Shown here: one piece after another, positions 6,072-14,419 of the stretch
Numbering within the stretch: position 1 is the stretch's first letter
Layout of the letters: the number at the start of each line of letters is the position of its first letter
Assembly (NCBI RefSeq): GCF_001556105.1
Contig: NZ_LSIF01000007.1
Span: forward strand, 1 to 50,370
Direction: 5' to 3'
DNA from: Pseudoxanthomonas mexicana
GTDB taxonomy: Bacteria; Pseudomonadota; Gammaproteobacteria; Xanthomonadales; Xanthomonadaceae
DNA: 50,370 nucleotides
Made by a program: the position numbers and the translations under genes
The notes under the pieces: model-generated
Databases searched by the model: none
Seen by the model: only the letters and a program-made list of their open reading frames with translations
Told to the model about the DNA's origin: nothing

Positions 6072-8477
6072 ATGAGCTTGATTGCAGCGCTCCGATCCGC
6101 AAGGACGGAAGAAGATGTCAAGGATGCCTACATCAAGGCCCTAGGACTGAAGAAGTACAACAAGGGACTGATTGACATCCGTACGGACGAGATTTGGTTC
6201 GAAGCCAAGGAAACCGCCACATCGACCACGTTGATGTTTGCGCAGCTTCTTTACTACGTTCGGGATGCACGCAAGAAGGGCGACCCCATTCCGCCGTTCC
6301 TAGCCGTGATTGATCGCGAGAAGGCCGCGCTCATGGAGACCGCCAAGGCACTGCCCATCCTTGCCGACAAGAGCATTCAATGGCCCAAGTCGGGTTCCGC
6401 CGTGAGCAAGGCCACCGCCGCACAGGCGGCGCCCTATGTTGAAACCCATTTCGTGGTCTACAAGCTGGAAGACCATGAGCAGGAGTTCGTGGCTGCGGTG
6501 AAGCACGCACTCAAGGCGGGCAAGTTCGTGCGTACGCCCATCACGCCGGACAACCTGCGGCAGGTATTCGACAAGTGGGTCGGCATGATAGGCCGGGAAC
6601 TGGATGGTGTGGGAGAGTCGGACTATGCCCTGCTGTTCTTCGCCGACATCATGCACGACGGCAGCAAGGCGGCGATGGCGGACCTGCCTGCGCGCCTGCT
6701 GCACGAGGACGGGCGGCCGGTGTTCCTGCTGGGCGGCAAGACGTTCGAGTTAGCGAGCGACAAGGGTTATCGCAATTTCTGGGCCATCTATCACCGCCCT
6801 CCGGAGGAGGCGCATCGCGCCTATCTGCTGGAGCGACGCGACAGCCTGCTGCCGCTGGACGAGCAGCGCTTCAAAGGGGCGTATTACACGCCACTACATA
6901 TCGTGGACAAGGCGTACGACCTGCTTGCGGAAACCCTGGGGAAGAACTGGCAGCAGAACTACATCGTGTGGGACATGTGTTGCGGCGTCGGCAATCTGGA
7001 GGTGAAGCATTCCAACCACCGCAACATCTTCATGAGTACGCTCGACCAAGCTGACATCGACGTGATGAAAGCCAGCCGCACCTGCGTGGCCGCCACCAAG
7101 TTCCAGTACGACTACCTGAACGACGACGTGAACGAAGCCGGACGTATCGACTACTCGCTTACCAACAAGGTGCCGCCCGCACTTCGCCAGGCGATCGATG
7201 ACGCGAACGCGGGAAAGAAGGGAGCGAAGAGGATACTGGTCCTGATGAATCCGCCCTATGGCGAAGCGATGAACGTGGACAACACCACGTCTGCTGGCGC
7301 AGAAAATGCGGAATCAAAGAAAAACATCGCCACTACCCGTGTCGGCGCCAGCATGGAGGGCATGGGATACGCGTTGCGCGAATTGTTCGTGCAGTTCCTG
7401 ATGCGAATTCGACGTGAAGTGCCCGGTGCGACCATTGCGATGTTCAGCACACTGAAATACGTCAACGCGCCGAACTTTGAACAGTTCAGGGCCCAGTGGA
7501 CGGCCAGATACATGGGTGGATTCGTTGTCCATAGCAAAGCCTTCGATAGCCTGAAGGGGGATTTCCCGATCGGATTCCTTGTCTGGGACACCTCGCGCCG
7601 CCAGCCCGCACCCAGCATCGACACCATTGCACTCGACAGGGAAGGAAACGTCTTCGGCAAAAAGACGTTCTACCGCGAGGAAGTCCGAGCGCCTCTTTCG
7701 GAGTGGATCATTCGACCACGTTCGAACAAGGAAGATGCGCTCCCCTTGAAGAATGCGATCACGCCCACTACCAGCACCAAGGATGTCCGGGGCACCAAGT
7801 GGGCAGACGGAGCGATAGGGAGCATGATCGTTTTCGGAAACGATCTGCAACACGCAGCAAAAGGGACGGCACTGCTTTCTTCCGGCTACGGCAATGCCGG
7901 CGCATATTTCGTTACCGACGACAATCTCTCGAGGTCCTCAGTCATTTTTGCCGTGCGTCGCCTTATCAAGCCCACATGGCTCAATGATCGCGACCAGTTC
8001 CTGCAGCCCGAGGGCGACTTGCCGGAAGCCTTTGTTTCCGATTGCCTGGTGTGGATGCTTTTCAACGGGTCGAACCTGACGGCGGGTGCCGATGGACTCG
8101 AATGGGATGGACGATCATGGTCGTTGGTGAACCATTTCATTCCCTTCACCGAGGTGGACGTGGGCGCCCCGGGCCGATTCGAATCCGACTTCATGTCCCG
8201 GCACCTGTCGTCGAGGGCGCTGTCGATCGAGGCGCAGCGGGTCATGGACGAGGGTCGCTTGCTGTGGAAGACGTTCCATGCCACGAAGTTCGAAAAGAAG
8301 ATCCGGGATGAGTTCAAGCTCAATCGCCCGGATGCGGGCTGGTACCAGATCCGGCGAGCGCTCCAAGCTCACGCCGAGGGCGAAACCACGGCGTTCGAGT
8401 CCTTTAAGGACGCATACGACGAACTAAGCAGGAAACTTCGCCCGCAGGTCTACACGCACGGGTTCCTGCGCGCATGA
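6072..8477 (+). CDS. Type IIG-like restriction-modification enzyme: PD-(D/E)xK nuclease fused to N6-adenine DNA methyltransferase
   Basis: This 801-residue protein starts MSLIAALRSARTEEDVKDAY, with AGGGG six bases upstream. The N-terminus has D35-x8-E44-A-K46 within IDIRTDEIWFEAKET, a plausible PD-(D/E)xK nuclease site. The middle carries methyltransferase motifs in gamma-type order: RFKGAYYTP (motif X, near 266), WDMCCGVGNLE (motif I, near 300) and NPPYGE (motif IV, near 393). The last 250 residues, which lack these motifs, would hold the target-recognition region. Such enzymes modify and cut DNA with one polypeptide, so no partner is needed, and none is present. The gene looks less G+C-rich than its neighbours and sits between two YciI-like genes and a decayed VOC gene, which suggests acquisition. 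It could also be a methyltransferase with an inactive nuclease. Confidence 0.85.
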   Translation: MSLIAALRSARTEEDVKDAYIKALGLKKYNKGLIDIRTDEIWFEAKETATSTTLMFAQLLYYVRDARKKGDPIPPFLAVIDREKAALMETAKALPILADKSIQWPKSGSAVSKATAAQAAPYVETHFVVYKLEDHEQEFVAAVKHALKAGKFVRTPITPDNLRQVFDKWVGMIGRELDGVGESDYALLFFADIMHDGSKAAMADLPARLLHEDGRPVFLLGGKTFELASDKGYRNFWAIYHRPPEEAHRAYLLERRDSLLPLDEQRFKGAYYTPLHIVDKAYDLLAETLGKNWQQNYIVWDMCCGVGNLEVKHSNHRNIFMSTLDQADIDVMKASRTCVAATKFQYDYLNDDVNEAGRIDYSLTNKVPPALRQAIDDANAGKKGAKRILVLMNPPYGEAMNVDNTTSAGAENAESKKNIATTRVGASMEGMGYALRELFVQFLMRIRREVPGATIAMFSTLKYVNAPNFEQFRAQWTARYMGGFVVHSKAFDSLKGDFPIGFLVWDTSRRQPAPSIDTIALDREGNVFGKKTFYREEVRAPLSEWIIRPRSNKEDALPLKNAITPTTSTKDVRGTKWADGAIGSMIVFGNDLQHAAKGTALLSSGYGNAGAYFVTDDNLSRSSVIFAVRRLIKPTWLNDRDQFLQPEGDLPEAFVSDCLVWMLFNGSNLTAGADGLEWDGRSWSLVNHFIPFTEVDVGAPGRFESDFMSRHLSSRALSIEAQRVMDEGRLLWKTFHATKFEKKIRDEFKLNRPDAGWYQIRRALQAHAEGETTAFESFKDAYDELSRKLRPQVYTHGFLRA

Positions 8478-8566
8478 AGTGAGTCCAGTCAGGCGGCGTA
8501 GGGTCTTGGCTGCCTGCCATGTGTTCGTGATGGCAGGCCGAAGCCCGCCCTCTGCGCGATGGCACC

Positions 8567-8898
8567 TCACTCCGACGGCATCGCACCCTCGTCCATGTGC
8601 ACGATTTCCCATTGGTGGCCATCGAGATCCTGGAAGCTGCGCTGGTACATGAAGCCGTAGTCCTTCGCTTCCAGAGGATCGCTTCCGTATGCGTGCGCGC
8701 ATCGCATATCGCCTTGCGCGTGAAGCCCTGGAAGAACGGTTCCACCAGTAGCATCACGTAAATCGTGTCGCTGACGACGATGCAGCTCGCGTCGTCGTTG
8801 CTGAAGTTGGGGTTGGTGGCGTAGCCCAGCGCGTTGAAGAAGGCGGTGGACGCCGGCAGGTCGCGCACGGGCAGGTTGACGAAGAACTGGGGGGCCAT
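8567..8898 (-). pseudogene. VOC/glyoxalase family protein, broken by internal deletion and frameshift
   Basis: The start MAPQFFVNLPVRDLPASTAF, followed by FFNALGYATNPNFSNDDASC and ARTHTEAIL, is a normal VOC (glyoxalase/PhnB-like) N-terminal half. Right after TEAIL the frame becomes unrelated. The expected C-terminal block, KDYGFMYQRSFQDLDGHQWE followed by IVHMDEGAMPSE, continues in another frame to a stop at 8567. Family members usually have some 25-35 more residues between these blocks, so a deletion with frameshift around 8660-8672 fits best. The ATG lies 10 bases after the YciI-like gene, so the two were probably an operon. A sequencing error could shift the frame but would not explain the missing middle. 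Confidence 0.75.
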
Positions 8899-8908
8899 GG
8901 CGTGGGCC

Positions 8909-9334
8909 TCACCGTTGGGTCTGCGACTGGATCTGCGCGGCGTGGCGCGCTTCCTGCTCGCGCAACTCGGGCGTCAGTTCGTCGCCGAAGTCATCGGCTT
9001 CGAACACCGGACGCAGCGCGATCTCTTCGCCGCCATCGAACGGCGCACGCTTGATCCATTCGATCGCTTCGTCGAGGTTGCGATCCTGCCACAGCCAGAA
9101 GCCGGCGATCAGCTCCTTCGTCTCGCCGAAGGGACCGTCGATGACGGTGCGCTGCTTGCCGTCGAACCGCACGCACGCACCACGCGACGTGGGATGCAGG
9201 CCTTCACCGGCCAGCATGATGCCGGCCTTGACCAGCGTCTCGTTGAACTTGCCCATCTCCGCCAGCTGTTCGGTGCCCGGCGGCCGTCCCGCTTCCGAAT
9301 CGGTACTGGCCTTCACGATGACCATGACACGCAT
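8909..9334 (-). CDS. YciI-related (DGPF domain) protein
   Basis: This 141-residue protein starts MRVMVIVKASTDSEAGRPPG with GGGAG upstream. It carries the signature VIDGPFGETKELIAGFWLWQ and the C-terminal block GEEIALRPVFEADDF. In-frame codons upstream to 9427 were excluded because they lack family similarity and the ribosome-binding site points to 9334. It is followed by the broken VOC gene. YciI plus VOC pairs are common and usually of unknown role. Confidence 0.85.
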   Translation of the reverse strand: MRVMVIVKASTDSEAGRPPGTEQLAEMGKFNETLVKAGIMLAGEGLHPTSRGACVRFDGKQRTVIDGPFGETKELIAGFWLWQDRNLDEAIEWIKRAPFDGGEEIALRPVFEADDFGDELTPELREQEARHAAQIQSQTQR

Positions 9335-9445
9335 TGCAATCTCCCGTATGCGGACCGGGATGCTCCGGCCGCTTTCAGGACAACGACGAACCAGCGGAGC
9401 GCGGATCGACATGACCCGACGCAACAAGGGCCGCCGGGGTCTGCC

Positions 9446-11545
9446 TTACTGCAGGCGCAGTTTCAGGTCGCGACGGCCCTGCGCCTCGTTGCCGCTGTAA
9501 TCGCGTGCGGTGATCCGCAGGGTGTAGTCGCCGGGCGGCAGCGCGCCCGCCTGCCACGTGCCTTCGGCCCACTGGCCGTCGCGCACGGTGTTGGTGACGC
9601 TGTACTTGAAGCGGGTCACGGCACTGCCGTGCACGGTGATGCCGCTGCCCGGTGCATAAGCGACCTGCACCGCATCGTCGGACGGCAGCCGGAGGAAATC
9701 GAGTGTCATCCGCGGCATCCCGAACCCGGCGACCGGCGTGCCATCGTCGTGCAGCAGCTGGTAGCCCAGCGCGTACAGGCCAAGCCGGCGACGCGGCAGG
9801 TTGCGGTCCACCTGGTCCCAGGCATCCACCACGATGCGCACGCCCTGCAGGTCGCGCGGCACCAGCACGCGGCCGTCCTGGCGCTGGTCGATGGGCTGGT
9901 CCAGCGTATCGAACAGCGCCACGTCGTCGATGCGCGGTGGATACGTATCGGTAAAGCCGGTGAAGCCGAGCGCGATGGCGTTGCGCTCGTATCCGGAGGG
10001 CCCGATCGACAGATGCACGTGCGCCATGCGGTTGATCGTGCCCAGTGCATCGCCCGCCGCGAAGCGGGTGCCGCGGCGCACCCGGATGCGGCTGGGATCG
10101 CCACTCAGGTCATGCAGCAGCTGGAAGCGCGACGGATCGAGCAGGTCGCCGCTCGGCGTGCGGCCGACACGCATGTGGATGTAGTCCAGCGACCCGACGC
10201 CAAGTCCTTCGCTGAGACCATCGAAGTTCCACGCGGCGGACGGACTACTGACCTTGCCGTCGGCGATGGCGAACACCTTTGCGCCGACATCGCCCCGGAT
10301 ATCCAGGCCGCCATGCAAGTGGTGCCGGCTCTCGCCCTGGTAGTCGCCACGCACTTCGCCGAGCGTGCCGACGACTTCGTGCCAGCCGTCCTGCGGCTGC
10401 AGCGGCCAGCGGCCCGCGGTCTGCGGCAGCGGATCGTCCTGCGACGGACCGACCACCGCGGGCGCCGGTGCCACGCCCGTCGCCTGCGGTGCGATGCGAT
10501 GCACGCGATGGCTGCCGGCATCGGTGAAGTGCACGCTGCCGGCCGCGTCGATGGCCAGCCCGGCGGTGCGCGACAGGCGCTGTCCCGACACGTCGCCCGC
10601 GAGTGCGTGCCAGCGGCCGTCCCGCATCACCTGCATCACCCGCCCGGTGGACAGCTCCCCGACATAGAAATTGCCGTCATGCGTCAGCGCCAGGGACAAC
10701 GGGCGCCGCAACCCCGCCTGGGTCGGCAAGTCCGGCTGCATCGGCAACGTCGTGACACCGCCTTGCGGTCCGATGCGGCGAATGGCGTCATTGCGCAGGT
10801 CGGCCACCCACACCACGCCGATAGCGTCCACCGCGACACCGGTGGGGGTATCGAAGCGCGCCTCGCTGCCCGTGCCATCGAAGAAGCCCGGCGCATCGCC
10901 ACCAGCCAAGGTGGTGACCTGGCCGTCACGGCTGATCATGCGGATGCGGTCGTTGTAGGTGTCCGCCACGTAGACGCGCCCGCTTCCATCGACCGCGATA
11001 CCGATGGGTCCGTTGAACTGCGCCTGCGCCGCCGGACCATCGCGGAAGCCGGCTTCCCCCGTGCCGGCGATCGTGGTCACCACGCCTTCCGGCGTCACCT
11101 TGCGGATCGCATGGTTGCCGGTGTCGGCGACATAGAGATCGCCCTGCGCGTCGCGCGCCAGCGCGGACGGGGTATGGAACGCCGCCGCCGATCCGGTGCC
11201 GTCGACAAACCCTTCGCGGCCACCGGCAAGCGTGGAGACCATGCCGTCGCGTGTGATGCGGCGGATGCGATTGGCGTCGCCCGCATCGGCGAGGTAGCGG
11301 GTGCCGTTTTCCATCACGACGATGCCCCACGGATCATCGAAGCGCGCCTGCATGCCGGCACCGTCCCGCGTACCTCGCACGCCATCGCCGGCTGCCAGCG
11401 ACAGCTGTCCCGACCAGCCGAACGGCGTGATCGGCGTCCCTGCACCGGGGACGGGAACCGGGAAACGCGGCGTGACCAGGAAGGTCGCGGCCAGGGCGAC
11501 GGTGGTCAGGATCACCACCGCCCACAGCCAGGCAGTACGGCTCAT
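9446..11545 (-). CDS. Membrane-anchored NHL beta-propeller / M23 (LytM-like) peptidase fusion
   Basis: This 699-residue protein begins with one hydrophobic helix (about residues 5-24) that would anchor or export it. Residues 45-350 hold NHL-type repeats, each with a phrase like LYVADTGNHAIRKV or VYVADTYNDRIRMI followed by GTGxxGFxDG. Residues 400-520 resemble an M23 metallopeptidase: H411-GGL-D415 and H509-V-H511 match the HxxxD and HxH zinc motifs. The remaining 180 residues contain beta-rich segments ending in a segment on intrinsic movement along the body axis (YTLRITARDYSGNEA). M23 enzymes cut peptidoglycan cross-links or other Gly-rich peptides, and the propeller may bind a wall or protein ligand. 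The zinc site looks complete but activity is inference. Confidence 0.8.
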   Translation of the reverse strand: MSRTAWLWAVVILTTVALAATFLVTPRFPVPVPGAGTPITPFGWSGQLSLAAGDGVRGTRDGAGMQARFDDPWGIVVMENGTRYLADAGDANRIRRITRDGMVSTLAGGREGFVDGTGSAAAFHTPSALARDAQGDLYVADTGNHAIRKVTPEGVVTTIAGTGEAGFRDGPAAQAQFNGPIGIAVDGSGRVYVADTYNDRIRMISRDGQVTTLAGGDAPGFFDGTGSEARFDTPTGVAVDAIGVVWVADLRNDAIRRIGPQGGVTTLPMQPDLPTQAGLRRPLSLALTHDGNFYVGELSTGRVMQVMRDGRWHALAGDVSGQRLSRTAGLAIDAAGSVHFTDAGSHRVHRIAPQATGVAPAPAVVGPSQDDPLPQTAGRWPLQPQDGWHEVVGTLGEVRGDYQGESRHHLHGGLDIRGDVGAKVFAIADGKVSSPSAAWNFDGLSEGLGVGSLDYIHMRVGRTPSGDLLDPSRFQLLHDLSGDPSRIRVRRGTRFAAGDALGTINRMAHVHLSIGPSGYERNAIALGFTGFTDTYPPRIDDVALFDTLDQPIDQRQDGRVLVPRDLQGVRIVVDAWDQVDRNLPRRRLGLYALGYQLLHDDGTPVAGFGMPRMTLDFLRLPSDDAVQVAYAPGSGITVHGSAVTRFKYSVTNTVRDGQWAEGTWQAGALPPGDYTLRITARDYSGNEAQGRRDLKLRLQ

Positions 11546-11620
11546 TGCATCAAGGCGGCGAAGAACGGAGCCGCATCATGGAGACTCGTGGCGCGCTTGG
11601 GAAGCGCGCTGCCGCTGGCC

Positions 11621-13348
11621 TCAGAAGCCGGTCGCGGTCACCTGGCAGGGAACGGTGAAGGTCACCGTACCGCCCGACGGGAGCATGGGCACCGCCACGC
11701 CACCACTGACGAGGCTGGGCAGCGCCGCAGCACCGGGACATGCCGCACCGCCGCTGGCCGCGCAGGTGATCGGGTTGCCGGACGCCGGACAGGTCAGGCC
11801 GGCAGCCGGCGTGTCGCTGACCACCGCACCATCGGCGGCTGCAGGACCGGCATTCGACACGACCACGCTGAAGTTCCTCACCTGCCCGCTGACCGCGGCA
11901 CCTGCGGCGGTCGACTTCATCACCGACAGATCGGTCACCCGTGCGCTGTTGGTGATCGTGCAGACAATGGCCTGGCCCGCATGCGCACCGGTCAGCGTCA
12001 ATGTGTTGCCGCTGAGGCTGCCGCCACTGCACGACCACGCGCTGGCGGTGTAGGTCCGCGCGTTGCCCGCACCCAGCGTCTCGGCCAGGGTGATGACGTT
12101 GCCCGGCACGACCTGCACGGCGACGCCGGTATCGGTTTCGGATGCCGTATTGGCGGTGGACGACAACGCCGCGTTGTTCGCGCCGCCGGTCGCCGACAGC
12201 GCCGCGGTGTCGTTGACGGCCGCGTTGACCCACGTCTTGGCCAGCGCCAGCGTCGCCGTCGCGCTGTTGGTGAACGTGCAGGTGATGGTCTGGCTGGTGC
12301 CGTAGCTGGCGGCGGCGATGGCGACCTGGCGCGTCGCCGTATTGACGGTTGCCGGCACCGTGGCACCGCTCTGGTCCGTACAGCTGCCGGCGGTCATCAC
12401 GTAGCCGGCCGGCGGCGTGGATTCGCTCAGCGTGATCGCGGCGGCGTGGTTGGTGATCGGATAGGTCGCGGACGACACGGGCGTGTTCTGCGCCGTGGTC
12501 GTCAGGCTGAAGGACGGCGTCAGCGCGCCGCTGGTGGTGAACGGGAACGTGCCGGTACCGCCCACGGACTGCTTGCGCACGATGAGGCTGGAACCCGGGA
12601 AGCTCCAGCGCAGTTCCAGTTCGTCACCGTCGCCGCGCGAGCCGATCATGTCGACCCGGAAGGTCAGGCTGGTGATGCCGGTGCCGTTGAACCGCACCGA
12701 GCCGCAGCCGGTGCCGTTGTTGGTCGTGGCGCACTCGGAGCTGCCGCTGCCGCTGAACGTGCCGGTGACGGACCGATAGAAGCGATCCTGTCCTGGCTCG
12801 ACGACGAACTGAGCGTTGCCGTTCAGGCGCTCCAGCGTCACCGCACTGCTCTGCGCGTTGAACGATGACAGCTCCCACCGCGTGCTGTTCGGCCGGTTGT
12901 TGTCGTAGAAGCCGCCGATGCGATCGACGTGCAGCACCGGATTGTCGACCGGCTTGCTGAAGGTGACCACGTAGTTCCGCGCGCTGCCGCTGTCGAACAC
13001 CATGGTCAGCGACGTGCCGCCGCTCACCGTGGCGCCATAAGGATCGCTCCACCGGTTGGTGGTGTTGAAGGTGCCGTTCGAGTAGGCCTCATCCGCCGTG
13101 CCGGTGAAGGTCACGGTGATGCCATTGACGGTGGCATTGGCCGACGCGGTGCCGTTGGTCGTCCAGGCCGTCGTGATCAGTGCCAGTGCAGACCCGGCGG
13201 CCAGCAGGCCAGCGATCAACAGGCTGGCCTGTGAGACGCGACGACGCCAGCCGCTCGGCGAAGCGGCGGTGTTCGGGGCGAAGGAAGACGACAGACGTGC
13301 GGAACGTGCGCCTCGCGGGCGCAGGGCAGCAATAGCGCGGTACGACAT
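11621..13348 (-). CDS. Secreted surface protein with prealbumin-like and DUF11-type repeats
   Basis: This 575-residue protein has a long N-terminus with a hydrophobic export segment (ASLLIAGLLAAGSALALITT) at about residues 41-60. The mature part is rich in Thr, Ser, Ala, Gly and Asn and poor in charge, as in extracellular beta-sandwich proteins. A jelly-roll-like first domain with a GFYDNNRPNSTRWELSSF segment is followed by repeated units ending in ITCTFTNSATATLALAKTWV or AIVCTITNSARVTDLSVMKS. The last unit looks like DUF11 (VVVSNAGPAAADGAVVSDTP). Such proteins are adhesins or structural surface proteins; no sorting signal or enzyme motif is visible. It lies 75 bases downstream of no obvious partner and is probably transcribed alone. 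Confidence 0.75.
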   Translation of the reverse strand: MSYRAIAALRPRGARSARLSSSFAPNTAASPSGWRRRVSQASLLIAGLLAAGSALALITTAWTTNGTASANATVNGITVTFTGTADEAYSNGTFNTTNRWSDPYGATVSGGTSLTMVFDSGSARNYVVTFSKPVDNPVLHVDRIGGFYDNNRPNSTRWELSSFNAQSSAVTLERLNGNAQFVVEPGQDRFYRSVTGTFSGSGSSECATTNNGTGCGSVRFNGTGITSLTFRVDMIGSRGDGDELELRWSFPGSSLIVRKQSVGGTGTFPFTTSGALTPSFSLTTTAQNTPVSSATYPITNHAAAITLSESTPPAGYVMTAGSCTDQSGATVPATVNTATRQVAIAAASYGTSQTITCTFTNSATATLALAKTWVNAAVNDTAALSATGGANNAALSSTANTASETDTGVAVQVVPGNVITLAETLGAGNARTYTASAWSCSGGSLSGNTLTLTGAHAGQAIVCTITNSARVTDLSVMKSTAAGAAVSGQVRNFSVVVSNAGPAAADGAVVSDTPAAGLTCPASGNPITCAASGGAACPGAAALPSLVSGGVAVPMLPSGGTVTFTVPCQVTATGF

Positions 13349-13491
13349 CGACGAACGGATCCCCTGACGCTTCTGTGGAAGAGGCGCTCCCCAGGTCCAT
13401 CCGACAACGGACCCTTACCGCTTGCCCCCTGTGGCAAGCCGACCCAAGACGCCTTCCAGGCAAGGAGGGATCGACCGCAAGTGTGACGCGT

Positions 13492-13532
13492 ATCCTAACT
13501 TACAGTCGTCACATTTGCGACATGGGTCACAT
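13492..13532 (-). promoter_or_regulatory. Candidate promoter with three ATGTGAC-type direct repeats upstream of the surface protein gene
   Basis: On the minus strand, ATGTGAC (13532-13526), ATGTCGC (13523-13517) and ATGTGAC (13514-13508) repeat with an exact 9-base period. Ten bases further downstream comes TAGGAT (13497-13492), a possible -10 hexamer without a good -35. Tandem heptamers replacing a -35 suggest an activator-dependent promoter. The coding start is about 145 bases downstream, so a long leader would result. This is pattern reading only. Confidence 0.3.
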
Positions 13533-13631
13533 TGCAGCCGTTTGCACATCGCCCTCGCTGCTGCCATGGCATGGTGTACGCGGCGGCCCGGGAGTTCCAC
13601 CCGGCATCGGCACGGCAACGATCCCGCCAGA

Positions 13632-14372
13632 TCAGCCGGTGGTGATCGGCTTGAACGGAGAGTCCAGCACGACCGGGCGTTCGGGATCGGCATCCTGACC
13701 CGTGACGGCGCGGCACTCCGCCGAGTCGAGCATCTCCGCCCTGCGTTCTCTGTCGAGGCGCCGTGAGGTACTGCCGCCCAGGGAGAAGTCCACGGGCATG
13801 GCCAGTTGCGTCGCGACCGGTCGGCCGTCCACTTCCTCCGGGACGTAGCGCAGGCTCGCCACCCAGTCCCGGAGCGCCTTCTCGAAGGACTTGAGTGATC
13901 CGGAGCGGGTTTCGATGGCGCCGACGGTCGCCTGACCGTCCGTGCCCACGTTGACCATCACCCGGAAACTTCCCTCCCGGTTAGATCTAGCGGCATCGAC
14001 CGGATAGCGTGGCGCATGCGGAACCAGCGCAGCCCCAGCGAGCGCCGGGCCATTGGAACGGTAATCCAGCGCCATGCGCATGCCCCCATCCACTTGCGGA
14101 ACCGCACAGGCATCCAGAAAGACGTAGGTGACCCCTGCCTTGTTCTGGCCATCGACACGTGCGGGCTCGAAGCGCCACTGCAGCAGGCGTTGCTCGACCT
14201 GGTCGCGCACGATCTTCGGCAGCCGCTCATTGGGCACGACCTGCTGCGGCACGCCCTGATCGTCCAGGACCACGCGCGCGTTGGCGTAGAACCTGACCGC
14301 TTCGTTCTTTGTACCCCCTGCCGACGCTGCGGACGCGAACGCCAGCAGACCGATCCACAGCATCCCCTTCAT
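13632..14372 (-). CDS. Periplasmic protein with tandem TonB-C-like domains
   Basis: This 246-residue protein starts with a signal peptide (MKGMLWIGLLAFASAASAGG) and has GGGAGGG eight bases upstream. Two segments resemble TonB C-terminal domains: ARVVLDDQGVPQQV with QWRFEPARVDG in the first half, and FRVMVNVGTDGQATVGAI with LRYVPEEVDGRPVAT in the second. True TonB has an N-terminal membrane anchor and a Pro-rich spacer; neither is present, so it cannot transmit ExbBD energy in the usual way. Two larger relatives lie at 36827-37717 and 37794-38657. A soluble adaptor or competitor for TonB boxes is a guess. Confidence 0.75.
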   Translation of the reverse strand: MKGMLWIGLLAFASAASAGGTKNEAVRFYANARVVLDDQGVPQQVVPNERLPKIVRDQVEQRLLQWRFEPARVDGQNKAGVTYVFLDACAVPQVDGGMRMALDYRSNGPALAGAALVPHAPRYPVDAARSNREGSFRVMVNVGTDGQATVGAIETRSGSLKSFEKALRDWVASLRYVPEEVDGRPVATQLAMPVDFSLGGSTSRRLDRERRAEMLDSAECRAVTGQDADPERPVVLDSPFKPITTG

Positions 14373-14419
14373 GCCCGACCCTCCCTGATTGGTGGGCCGA
14401 GCATAGCCGCTACCGCACC

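Noticed and set aside
8834..12868. A 1344-codon rightward open frame
   Set aside because: It is antisense to the YciI-like, NHL-M23 and surface-protein genes and is Arg/His/Ala-rich with no domain. Long antisense frames are common in such G+C-rich DNA.
13480..13515. TGTGA...TCACA pair as a Crp/Clp site
   Set aside because: The half-sites are about 22 bases apart, whereas a Crp-type site needs 6. The 9-base direct repeats explain the TCACA better.
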